Made by a program: the position numbers and the translations under genes. The notes beneath the pieces are model-generated. The model was not told the DNA's origin. It saw nothing but the letters and a program-made list of their open reading frames with translations, and did not search any database. This document shows, one piece after another, positions 13,601 through 21,691 of a stretch of DNA of 64,000 nt. Within the stretch, counting starts at the first letter, position 1. The number at the start of each line of letters is the position of its first letter. Source of the DNA: JAAZNO01 sp012798275 (GTDB lineage Bacteria; Chloroflexota; Anaerolineae; B4-G1; SLSP01); assembly GCA_035347995.1 (NCBI GenBank), contig DAOPQD010000001.1, positions 1 through 64,000 of the forward strand, given 5' to 3'.

Positions 13601-15973
13601 ATGACAGAACAAACTTCAAATCCTGTTGGTAAAAGTGTCCCGCGCGTGGATGCATTTGAGAAAGTGACCGGCGCCGCGAAGTATGTGGATGACATGAACT
13701 TCGGGCCGGCATTGCTGTACGGCAAGATCGTGCACAGCCCCATAGCCCACGCGCTGATCAAAAAGATTGATGTGAGCAAAGCCCTGGCCCTCCCCGGCGT
13801 GAAGGCGGTGGTCACCGGTCAGGATAATCCCACGCGGTTGGGGCTGTATCTCAAGGACCGCTTTATCTTCGCCTATGACCGGGTGCGATACGTGGGCGAG
13901 TCGGTCGCCGGCGTGATCGCTGTCAGCGAGGAAATCGCGGAGCAGGCGGCGAAGCTCGTCGAGGTCGAATACGAGGCGCTGCCGCCGGTTTTCGATCCCT
14001 ATGCGGGCGCACAACCCGACGCGCCGCTCCTCCACCCGGACCTCGGGAAGTATGAGGTCGTCAACTTCATCTTCCCTGAACCCGGCACCAACATCTCCGA
14101 ACATTTCAAATTGCGCAAGGGCCAGGTGAGCGATGCCGGCGTCTCTGATGAAGTCTGGGCGCAGTGCGCGGCGATCGTCGAAGACACATACACCCTGCCG
14201 CAGATTCAACATGCCCCCATCGAGACGCATGTGGCGGTGGCGCAATGGAATCCTGACGGGCAGGTGACGTTGTGGGCGGCGTCACAATCGCCGTTCGCGC
14301 AGCGCGATCTGGTGGCGCAAAGCCTGGGCATTCCGCATGGCAATCTGCGCGTGATTTCGCCCTACATTGGCGGCGGTTTCGGCGGCAAGGCCGGCATCTC
14401 CATCGAGGCCAATGTGGTGTTAATGGCCAAAGCGGTGCCGGGGCATCCCGTCAAAGTGCGGATGAGCCGTGAGGAAGAGTTCGTCGCCACCAACGTGCGT
14501 CAAAGCCTCGTGGGCAAGTACAAGATCGGCTGCGACAAGGACGGCAACCTGCTGGCGATGGAGCTCGCCTACTACTTCGGCGGGGGCGCGTACAACGACT
14601 ACGGCGTGAATATCTCCCGTGCTGCCGGCTATTCCTGCACCGGCCCGTATGACGTCCCCAACGTCAAGGGGGATTCCTACTGTGTCTACACCAATCATCC
14701 CATCGGCTCGGCGATGCGCGGCTTCGGGATGCCGGAAATCCACTGGGGCCTGGAGCAGATGCTGGATCGGCTCGCCGAAGCCATTGGCAGGGACCCGGCG
14801 GATTTCAAACGGCAGAATTGCGTCCGCCCTGGCGATGTGATCCTCACCGGCATGATCATGCCGAACGTGGATCTGCCGCAGTGCATTGACCGGGTCAAGG
14901 CCGCCATCGGGTGGGGGCAGGTGAGCGCCCCTTCCGCCCCGCACAAACGCCGGGGCAAGGGCCTGGCGATCATGTGGAAGGCGCCGGCCATGCCGCCCAA
15001 CCCCGGCAGTTCGGCGATCGTCCGCTTCAACGAGGACGCCACGCTCAACGTCTATGTTTCCGGGCAGGAGATCGGACAGGGCGCCTTCACGGTCGCGGCG
15101 CAGATGGCGGCGGAAGCCCTGGGCATTCCCTTCGAGTGGGTGCGCGTCTCGGCTAACCCCGTGGACACCAAATACAGCCCCTACGAATGGCAGACCGTGG
15201 CGAGCCGCCTTACCTGGTCCATGGGCAACGCGGTGAAGGCAGCGGCGGAACATGCGCGCGCGCAGATTCTCGACATCGTCGCCAAATACTGGAACGAAGA
15301 CCCGGCGGACCTGGACATCAGAAACGGCGTGGTGATCTCCTATAAATCGGAGCGGGAACAGCCGCTTCAAAAGATGGTGGTCTATGGCCTGCCGAACGAG
15401 AATTTCGAGGGGTGGCAGGGGGGGCCGATTGTCGGCACGGGGAAGTTCATGCCCACTTACGTGACCGGCCTGGATCCGGAGACCGGTCAGGGCGCACGGG
15501 CCGTCGTCCACTACACCGTGGGGGCGCAGGCGGTCGAGCTGGAAGTAGACACCGAGACCGGGCAGATCGAGGTCCTCAAGATCGCGAGCGCCTACGACGT
15601 GGGCAAGGCCATCAACCCCGACCTGGTGATGACCCAGATCGAGGGGGGTGCCGTGCATGGCCTGAGTTCTGCCTTCGAGGGCCTGTTCTTCGACGAGCGC
15701 GGGCGACTGCGCAACTCCAGTTTCGTGGATTACAAGATTGCGACCGCGCTGGATGCGCCGCGCGAAATCCATGGCGACATCGTGGAAACGCCGCTGGAGG
15801 ATGGCCCGTGGGGCGCGCGCGGCGTCGGTGAGCACGTGATGGTGCAAACGGCGCCGGCTATCGCCAACGCCCTGTACAATGCGCTGGGCGTGCGCTTCAA
15901 TCACCTGCCTCTCTCGGCGGAAAAGGTCTATCTGGCGCTTCACGGGGATGAGGACCTGGCGTGCAAGGCATGA
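13601..15973 (+). CDS. molybdenum hydroxylase large (Mo-cofactor) subunit
   Basis: The 790-residue protein is the catalytic subunit of a xanthine dehydrogenase-family hydroxylase, which inserts oxygen from water into a carbon of a heterocycle or aldehyde. The Mo-cofactor motifs are visible: GGGFGGKAG (about 257-265), AMRGFGMPE (about 371-379), and GARGVGE (about 737-743), whose Glu is the expected catalytic base. The N-terminal a/b hammerhead domain starts at VTGAAKYVDDM. The active-site loop lacks the CO dehydrogenase signature with its Cu-binding cysteine as far as I can see. It is separated from the other two subunit genes by 1.1 kb or more of repeats and the four-helix bundle gene, so expression balance may be altered. 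Confidence 0.9.
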   Translation: MTEQTSNPVGKSVPRVDAFEKVTGAAKYVDDMNFGPALLYGKIVHSPIAHALIKKIDVSKALALPGVKAVVTGQDNPTRLGLYLKDRFIFAYDRVRYVGESVAGVIAVSEEIAEQAAKLVEVEYEALPPVFDPYAGAQPDAPLLHPDLGKYEVVNFIFPEPGTNISEHFKLRKGQVSDAGVSDEVWAQCAAIVEDTYTLPQIQHAPIETHVAVAQWNPDGQVTLWAASQSPFAQRDLVAQSLGIPHGNLRVISPYIGGGFGGKAGISIEANVVLMAKAVPGHPVKVRMSREEEFVATNVRQSLVGKYKIGCDKDGNLLAMELAYYFGGGAYNDYGVNISRAAGYSCTGPYDVPNVKGDSYCVYTNHPIGSAMRGFGMPEIHWGLEQMLDRLAEAIGRDPADFKRQNCVRPGDVILTGMIMPNVDLPQCIDRVKAAIGWGQVSAPSAPHKRRGKGLAIMWKAPAMPPNPGSSAIVRFNEDATLNVYVSGQEIGQGAFTVAAQMAAEALGIPFEWVRVSANPVDTKYSPYEWQTVASRLTWSMGNAVKAAAEHARAQILDIVAKYWNEDPADLDIRNGVVISYKSEREQPLQKMVVYGLPNENFEGWQGGPIVGTGKFMPTYVTGLDPETGQGARAVVHYTVGAQAVELEVDTETGQIEVLKIASAYDVGKAINPDLVMTQIEGGAVHGLSSAFEGLFFDERGRLRNSSFVDYKIATALDAPREIHGDIVETPLEDGPWGARGVGEHVMVQTAPAIANALYNALGVRFNHLPLSAEKVYLALHGDEDLACKA

Positions 15974-16023
15974 TGGGGAAGGGCCTTGCACATTTCGTCA
16001 CGTTGATCGCTGCGCTGGTTCGT

Positions 16024-16060
16024 GAGACCCCCGCTGCCCCTGCGCCGGGGGTCTCATTTT
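16024..16060 (+). terminator. rho-independent terminator of the catabolic cluster
   Basis: GAGACCCCCG and CGGGGGTCTC form a perfect 10-bp stem with a 12-nt loop, followed by ATTTTAA. It lies 50 bp after the Mo subunit stop codon. Confidence 0.85.
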
Positions 16061-16209
16061 AACGGGCGCTGGCGAGGGTGATGGCGATCCTGGCGGTGGA
16101 AATCGTTTCGCTATCCTGCGGCGTCAGCGGGCTATGTTAGTTTTTGGTGAGTGTCACATGCTCTTAACACAACAGTTATCCTATTGCCCCCTCTTTTCTA
16201 TGGTATAAT

Positions 16210-16238
16210 TTGGTAAGAAAGCTCTCAGGGTGTATAAT
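16210..16238 (+). promoter_or_regulatory. promoter of the sensory gene array
   Basis: TTGGTA at 16210-16215 and a perfect TATAAT at 16233-16238 are separated by 17 bp; transcription should begin near 16245. Another TATAAT at 16204-16209 lacks a good -35 box. This is the last intergenic region before the array and follows the terminator at 16024, so it marks a new transcription unit. Confidence 0.6.
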
Positions 16239-16266
16239 CGGGATGACTTCCAGTGAGAGGGACGAT

Positions 16267-16653
16267 ATGGGCGCAAAGATTCTGTATGTGGAAGATAACC
16301 CGGACAATCGTTTGTTGGTGCGCCGCATTCTCATGGTTGAGGGATACACCGTCATCGAGGCGGCCAACGCTTTTCAGGGCCTTGAGGCCGCGCAGCGCGA
16401 GATCCCCGATCTCATTCTGGTGGACATGAATCTGCCGGAGATGGACGGCTATGCGTTGACGCGGCGCTTGCGGGAGATCCCTGAGCTGCGTCAGGTGCCC
16501 ATTGTGGCCATGACGGCCAACGTCATGCACGGGGACCGTGAGAAGACTCTGGCGGCAGGATGCATTGGCTATATCCCCAAACCCATTGATGTGGACCTGT
16601 TGCCTGAGCAAATCGCACGTTTCCTGCACCTGGAGTATAGTAATGAAGGGTAA
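16267..16653 (+). CDS. single-domain response regulator (CheY-like)
   Basis: The 128-residue protein is a stand-alone receiver. The acidic pair E9-D10, phospho-acceptor D53 (LVDMNLPEMDG), T83 and K105 (IPKPID) are all in place, so it should be phosphorylated. No output domain follows. The preferred ATG has GAGAGGGA upstream; an upstream in-frame start lies inside the promoter. It overlaps the next receiver gene by 11 bp. Such DivK/CheY-like proteins relay phosphate or act by protein contact; the nearby kinases are the natural donors. Confidence 0.9.
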   Translation: MGAKILYVEDNPDNRLLVRRILMVEGYTVIEAANAFQGLEAAQREIPDLILVDMNLPEMDGYALTRRLREIPELRQVPIVAMTANVMHGDREKTLAAGCIGYIPKPIDVDLLPEQIARFLHLEYSNEG

Positions 16654-17062
16654 GCCAAAACAACCCTGGGACGCGGTTATCCTGATCGTCGAGGATAACT
16701 TCAATAATTTCCTGCTGATGACGCGCTTGCTGGCTTTTTTGGGGGTCAAAAAATGTGAATGGAAAGCCTCCGGTTGGAAGGTGCTGGAGTTCGCCGAGAC
16801 CCTGGGTGAAATTGACCTCATTTTGATGGATTTGATGCTCCCCGATGCTGACGGCTTCGAGTCGTTGGCCTCTTTGCGCGCTCATCCCCAGCTCAAGAAT
16901 GTGCCCATCGTAGCGGTCACTGCCAACACCGCCCAGCCTTTTGTGGACCGCGCCCGGCAGGTGGGTTTCGATGGTTTCATCGGCAAACCTCTGGATCCCG
17001 ACCGCTTCCCTGAGCAGGTCCGCCGGATTTTAGCGGGTGAGGAGGTATGGGAACCGGAGTAA
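16643..17062 (+). CDS. single-domain response regulator, second copy
   Basis: This 139-residue receiver has D18-class acidic residues (VEDN), phospho-acceptor D63 (LMDLMLPDADG), T93 and K115 (IGKPLD). It differs from the first by an N-terminal extension and a Trp-containing helix 1 region (CEWKASGWK). It begins before the preceding gene stops and ends 16 bp inside the histidine kinase gene, so the three are translationally coupled. It too lacks any output domain. Confidence 0.9.
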   Translation: MKGKPKQPWDAVILIVEDNFNNFLLMTRLLAFLGVKKCEWKASGWKVLEFAETLGEIDLILMDLMLPDADGFESLASLRAHPQLKNVPIVAVTANTAQPFVDRARQVGFDGFIGKPLDPDRFPEQVRRILAGEEVWEPE

Positions 17063-19482
17063 AAGCGTTTGCACCGCCGGGTTCTCCCTCATCTTCAACG
17101 TCCTCTGCGCCTCAGGCGACGTTCACAGCTGCTACAGTGCGGGCGTTGCCTACGACCGGTATGCGCGGCGGTTTGGGACGGACGTTGTTGACGGCTTTTT
17201 TAGCGTTGACGATTGTGCCTTTCGCCCTGATTGGCTGGTATATTGTGGCCCAGAACCGCACCAGCCTGCAGCAAGAAGCCACCAACAAACTGCAGTTAAT
17301 TGCCACCTTAAAAGCTGAAAATCTGGAATCGTGGTTGCAGGCCCGGGCGCTGCTGTTCCGTTCTGCCCTCGAGGTGACGGAAGACGCGGGTCTTGCTGGC
17401 GTCTCGAGTGATTTCTGGCCTGCCGTCCAGCGCAAGATGCCGGAACTACAAGGCGCTTTGTGGTCGCACGACGCCCTGCAACAGGTGTGGGGGGAGTGCG
17501 CCTTGCCTGAGCCGCAGGCCGCTGCCCCTTGTGAGTCCTTCACGGCGGCGCCGGAAAGGCGCGCCGGAGCGCCGGTCGCTATTGCTTTTCCCCAGGCCGC
17601 AGAAATGCTCGTGCTCTGTTTTGACCCGGCGGCGCTGAGGCGGGGTCTGCAGTTGGACGTGGCTCTGGGGCAAACGGGGCGCGTGTATTTGGTGCACAGG
17701 GATCGCGTCTGGCTGGAGGATCAGACCGCCGTGCCGGCGACGGCTTTGCCTGAAGGCAGCTGCGTCGCGCTGGCCGGCGCAGCGGCGACGAGCGCCTGGT
17801 ATGCCAACGCGGCGGAGGTCCCCGTCGTGGGCGCCTATTCCCCGCTCGCCGGGGCGGATGTGGGGATTTTGGTCGAGCAGGAGCAGAGCGAGGTCCTGGC
17901 TCCTACGGAGCTCATCGAGACGACAGTGATCGGCGGCCTGCTCTCCGTGGTGCTGCTGACGACGGTGATTTCGGCGCTCGTGATTCGTCAGATCACCCGC
18001 CCGGTCATCCGGCTCACCGAATCGGCGCTGGAGATGGCGGCGGGTAACCTCGATCAGCACGTGCCGGTGGCGTCCCGCGATGAGATCGGCATTCTCACGT
18101 ATGTCTTCAACCAGATGGCGGGCGAGCTCAAATCGCTCTACGAGGATCTGGAAGCCAAAGTCGTCGCCCGCACTGAATTATTGCAGAAGGCCAACTATCA
18201 GATTCAACGCCGCGCGATCCAGCTGGAAGCCAGCCTGGAGGTGAGCCAGGCGGTGACCTCCATTCGAGATCCCCAGGCCCTGTTGGAGCGGGTAGCGGAT
18301 CGTATCCGCGATTGCTTCTCCTACGTCTCCGTCGCGGTGTACCTGGTGGAGCCGGGTGGGGCGGAAGCGCATCTGCACACCGTCAGTCCCATGGGCGTCC
18401 AGTGGCCGGAGTTCGTGCACGCCGGCGATGGCACGGTGATCGGGCGGGCCCTGCGGAAGGGCAGCTCGCAGCTCATCCACGAGCCTCTCGCTGGAGAGGA
18501 GCCGGAATGGAATCGCCGCATCACCTCGTATGCCAGTACGCCGTTGCAGATGGAGCGGCGGGTGTTGGGGGTGCTGGCTGTTCGCAACGTCGGGTACGAG
18601 AGCTTGCAGGAGGACGACGTTAAGGTGCTTGAGCACCTGGCGAATCAGGTCGCCATTGCCCTGGAGAATGCCCGCGCCTATGAACGCGAACGTCTGGCGG
18701 CGCAGCAACTCGAAGACAACGAGGCTTTCAAGGCGCGCTTTCTGGCGAATATGTCGCACGAGCTGCGCGGCCCGCTCAACTCCATTCTGGGATTCTCCCG
18801 GCTGATGTTGAAGGGCTTCGATGGGCCGTTGACTGAGGAGCAAACCGCTGACCTGCAACGCATTCACAGCAACAGCCAGCAGCTGTTAGACCTTATCAAC
18901 GATATTCTAACCATTTCTGAGATTCAGGCAGGGCTGTTGGATCTTCGCTACCAGGTCGTGGACTTGCGGGAGTTGCTCCTCAGCGTGTTGCCGACAGCGA
19001 GCGCCATGATTCGGAACCATGACGTGCAGCTAGTCCATGAAATCTCGCCGCAACTGGCGCCTATCCGTGGTGATCCCGACCGCATCCGCCAAGTCTTATT
19101 GCATTTGCTCTCCAATGCGGCCAAATTCACCACCCAGGGGGAGATCAGCATCCATGCCTGGTCTGATGATGAGATGAGTTACGTGAGCATCCGTGACACC
19201 GGAGTGGGGATTTATCCCCAGGACCGCGAGCGGATTTTCTCCGGTTTTGAAAAAGCGCACGTCCCGGCGGTGAACCCGGCGGACGAAGGGGACGTCACAG
19301 AGGATGCCTCGCAACCCGCAGGGGCGGGCCTGGGATTGGCCTTGTGCAAGGAGTTCGTGGAGCTCCATGGGGGGCAGATCTGGCTGGACAGTGAAGTTGG
19401 CAAGGGCAGCACCTTCACGTTTTCACTGCCCGTGGCGGAAACGAAAGACGCTAGAGGCCGCGAAATACACCGGGAATTTTGA
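17047..19482 (+). CDS. membrane histidine kinase with GAF domain
   Basis: The 811-residue sensor kinase has a TM helix at about 46-68, a Cache-like extracytoplasmic region (about 70-290), TM2 (about 292-314), HAMP (315-367), a GAF domain (about 395-550), HisKA with phospho-His H571 (ANMSHELRGPL) and HATPase_c (about 680-805) with N, G1 (DTGVGI) and G2 (GAGLGLAL) boxes. It should autophosphorylate and pass phosphate to the two receivers encoded just upstream. GAGGAGGT precedes its ATG inside the receiver gene. It is one of only two kinases in the array. Confidence 0.92.
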   Translation: MGTGVKAFAPPGSPSSSTSSAPQATFTAATVRALPTTGMRGGLGRTLLTAFLALTIVPFALIGWYIVAQNRTSLQQEATNKLQLIATLKAENLESWLQARALLFRSALEVTEDAGLAGVSSDFWPAVQRKMPELQGALWSHDALQQVWGECALPEPQAAAPCESFTAAPERRAGAPVAIAFPQAAEMLVLCFDPAALRRGLQLDVALGQTGRVYLVHRDRVWLEDQTAVPATALPEGSCVALAGAAATSAWYANAAEVPVVGAYSPLAGADVGILVEQEQSEVLAPTELIETTVIGGLLSVVLLTTVISALVIRQITRPVIRLTESALEMAAGNLDQHVPVASRDEIGILTYVFNQMAGELKSLYEDLEAKVVARTELLQKANYQIQRRAIQLEASLEVSQAVTSIRDPQALLERVADRIRDCFSYVSVAVYLVEPGGAEAHLHTVSPMGVQWPEFVHAGDGTVIGRALRKGSSQLIHEPLAGEEPEWNRRITSYASTPLQMERRVLGVLAVRNVGYESLQEDDVKVLEHLANQVAIALENARAYERERLAAQQLEDNEAFKARFLANMSHELRGPLNSILGFSRLMLKGFDGPLTEEQTADLQRIHSNSQQLLDLINDILTISEIQAGLLDLRYQVVDLRELLLSVLPTASAMIRNHDVQLVHEISPQLAPIRGDPDRIRQVLLHLLSNAAKFTTQGEISIHAWSDDEMSYVSIRDTGVGIYPQDRERIFSGFEKAHVPAVNPADEGDVTEDASQPAGAGLGLALCKEFVELHGGQIWLDSEVGKGSTFTFSLPVAETKDARGREIHREF

Positions 19483-19507
19483 GATTGCCGGGGCAGATTG
19501 AGTCGTC

Positions 19508-19531
19508 ACATGCGAACGTACGAAGGTACGA
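19508..19531. repeat. octamer repeat, three words
   Basis: ACATGCGA, ACGTACGA and AGGTACGA follow in 8-nt register. Near-identical words occur in the other long gap of the array at 51774. Confidence 0.45.
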
Positions 19532-19617
19532 GCTGGGGTTTGCGTTGCATTGGCCATGCAAGTGATTTTGAGATTCGCTGATTGCCAGCCTCCTCCCCGA
19601 CGCGCGCGGGGGAAGGA

Positions 19618-19713
19618 GAGAGGGGGCAAAAGTTGATTCTCAATCTTCAGCAGTCGCCATGAAATCTTGCGTTTTTTGGTCAATGGCTGAACAGTTACCA
19701 TATGAGTTGTGAC
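19618..19713 (+). repeat. dispersed 96-bp repeat, copy 2
   Basis: This is the partner of 75-170, aligned without gaps. It lies between the first kinase and the first kinase-less GAF gene, behind an imperfect GC-rich inverted repeat at about 19590-19618. Heptads of the CTCACGG/CTCACTG type follow at 19722-19749. Confidence 0.7.
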
Positions 19714-19721
19714 TACGACAA

Positions 19722-19749
19722 CTCTCTACTCACGGCTCACTGATCTCTA
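19722..19749. repeat. heptad repeat, four words
   Basis: Four 7-nt words (CTCTCTA, CTCACGG, CTCACTG, ATCTCTA) are reverse complements of the GTGAGNN vocabulary used in the left part of the window. Confidence 0.45.
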
Positions 19750-19765
19750 TTTTCCGAGGAGCGCC

Positions 19766-21691
19766 ATGCAGAGTGGGGAACAGCTAAAATCGCGGCCGCA
19801 GGAGGATGCGGAGAACTCGCAGGGAGCCACTGCGGAAGTTACCTTGCAGGAAGTACAACGCTGGCGAGCGCAGCTGGTGCGTGGCCTGTTGGTGGCTGCA
19901 GCGATCGTCGGTCCGCTGGCGCTGGCCTTCAGCGCTTACGGCGTTTATTTGCGGGGGTATTTCGCCCTGGTAGTCAGCTACGGTGTGGCTTACCTGTTGG
20001 TGTTGGTTCTGGTTTTCTGGCGCAAAGTGCCCTATGCCCTCCAGGTGGGAGGAATTTTGTTGCTCCTCTATGTGCTGGGTCTAGCAGACCTGTTGGCTTT
20101 TGGCTGGAAGGAAGACGCCCGCCTGTTCTTCATGGCGCTGGCGCTGCTGACCTCCCTGTTCTACGGCGTCCCGCAGGGTTTTGTGGCGCTAGCATTGAGC
20201 AGCCTCACGCTCCTCACGGTGGGCATGTTGGGGGTGATGGGAGTCTGGCCGTTGCCGCCGCTCAGTGATCCTATGTTCATTGGCCCGGTGCCGATCTCGT
20301 TGGTGAGCGATATCGCCTCGCTGGCGTTGCTCAGCACCATGCTCATCGTGATCCAGCGTTATCTCGTGCCCCGTTTCACCGCCGCGATGACCGCGGTGCG
20401 TGAGCGGGCGGCTGCAGTGGAGCGCGAACAGGTTGAAGTCAATGCTCGTTCGCAAAACCTTCAACAGGTGAATTACGCTCTGCAGCGGCGTGTCTTCTTG
20501 CTCGAAGGCGCCCTGGATTTTGCTTCTGAGACGAGCTCCTTGCTCGATCTGGCGCCCTTATTGAGCCGCGCCGTCGAGGCCTGCGCCAGGATTTTTGAGC
20601 TGTATCACGTCGGCCTTTATCTGCCGGACGAGGAGGGCCAGGCGTTGGTCCTGCGGGCGTCTTCATCGGAGGCGGGCCGGCGTCTGATGCAGGAGGCCTT
20701 CCGTATGCCCGTGCGTGGCACGCTTCTGGGGGAAGTGTGGCAGCAGGGACGTTCGCGGATTTTCGCTGCCCGTGATCCCCTGGAGCCCTGGCGCCTACGG
20801 GAGGCGCGTTCAATGGCCTTGCTGCCCTTGCGGCACGGCGAGCGCACGCTGGGGGTGTTGGATTTACAGAGCCTCGAGGCTGATTTCTTCGACGTGGATG
20901 AGCTGCAGGTGTTGGATTTGGCGGCGGGACTGCTGGCGACGGCGCTCGCCAATGTCTCCCGTGTGCACGATCAAGCCGCGCTTCTGGAGGCCACCAGTCC
21001 CTTTTACAGATTGATGCAGCGTTTTGCCCAGGCCCGCACCGAGGAGGAAGTCTACGCTGCCATTCTGGAGACCGTGCAGGAGACTTTCCCCCACCGGGCT
21101 TTTCTCCTGATCCCCTCTGAGGACGGCGCTTACGCGACGCTGACGGCGGAGCTCCGCGGCGAACACCTCCGTTTTCCCGACCTGCAGTTCCCCTGGGCGC
21201 GCTGGTTTGCGGAGGAGGCGTTGATCCCGGGAGCCTTGCAGGCGAAGAAGCCGCTGCTGGTCACTGATGTCGCCGCGCCTGAAGCATTGGGGTTGGAGAC
21301 CGACGATCTGAACGCCCTGGCGCGCCTGGCGACGCAGGGGCAATTGCGGAGCCTGGCCTGGGTGCCTTTTCACGAGGAGGGGCGCATGCTCGGCATTCTG
21401 GGGGTCCTCTTCAACACCTTGCATCCCTTCGGGCCGACTGAAGCTTTGCTCTACGAACAGCTGATGGAACTGGCGAGCGCCGCCTTACAGCGCTTGCGGA
21501 TGGTGCGCTCCGCTCGACAGCGGATGGAAATGGAGCAGCAGCTGCGCGGCTTCTCGGACCAGCTGGCGGACATCTTTGACCTGCCGATGTTGGCTTCCAA
21601 AGCGGCGCGGGCATTGCAGGCGCTGGTGGATGTGGATGGCGTTCTGGTCAATCTGACGCCTCCGGCCGCTCCGGTGGAGGAGGAACTATGA
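19766..21691 (+). CDS. multi-TM dual-GAF protein without kinase (array member 1)
   Basis: The 641-residue protein has five or six membrane helices (about 38-205) with short loops, a coiled coil (about 210-245), GAF-1 (about 250-410), GAF-2 (about 420-575) and the C-terminal module (about 590-641) that recurs in all 15 array members. No HisKA, GGDEF, EAL, HTH or MCP domain is present. The internal ATG with GAGGAG four bases before it is preferred over the ATG at 19709, which lies in repeat DNA. It overlaps the next gene by ATGA. A sensing role without own catalytic output is inferred. Confidence 0.85.
   Translation: MQSGEQLKSRPQEDAENSQGATAEVTLQEVQRWRAQLVRGLLVAAAIVGPLALAFSAYGVYLRGYFALVVSYGVAYLLVLVLVFWRKVPYALQVGGILLLLYVLGLADLLAFGWKEDARLFFMALALLTSLFYGVPQGFVALALSSLTLLTVGMLGVMGVWPLPPLSDPMFIGPVPISLVSDIASLALLSTMLIVIQRYLVPRFTAAMTAVRERAAAVEREQVEVNARSQNLQQVNYALQRRVFLLEGALDFASETSSLLDLAPLLSRAVEACARIFELYHVGLYLPDEEGQALVLRASSSEAGRRLMQEAFRMPVRGTLLGEVWQQGRSRIFAARDPLEPWRLREARSMALLPLRHGERTLGVLDLQSLEADFFDVDELQVLDLAAGLLATALANVSRVHDQAALLEATSPFYRLMQRFAQARTEEEVYAAILETVQETFPHRAFLLIPSEDGAYATLTAELRGEHLRFPDLQFPWARWFAEEALIPGALQAKKPLLVTDVAAPEALGLETDDLNALARLATQGQLRSLAWVPFHEEGRMLGILGVLFNTLHPFGPTEALLYEQLMELASAALQRLRMVRSARQRMEMEQQLRGFSDQLADIFDLPMLASKAARALQALVDVDGVLVNLTPPAAPVEEEL

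Noticed and set aside
13209..13815. Minus-strand frames spanning array C and the N gap
   Set aside because: They are repeat translation across undetermined bases, opposite to the well-supported bundle and Mo subunit genes.
13601..15973. Aerobic CO dehydrogenase large subunit
   Set aside because: Subunit order and general motifs fit the wider family, but I do not see the CO dehydrogenase active-site loop with its Cu-binding cysteine, and the context is heterocycle uptake.
14420..15991. 523-codon open frame on the minus strand
   Set aside because: It is the antisense shadow of the Mo subunit gene, rich in R, H, P and G without motifs.
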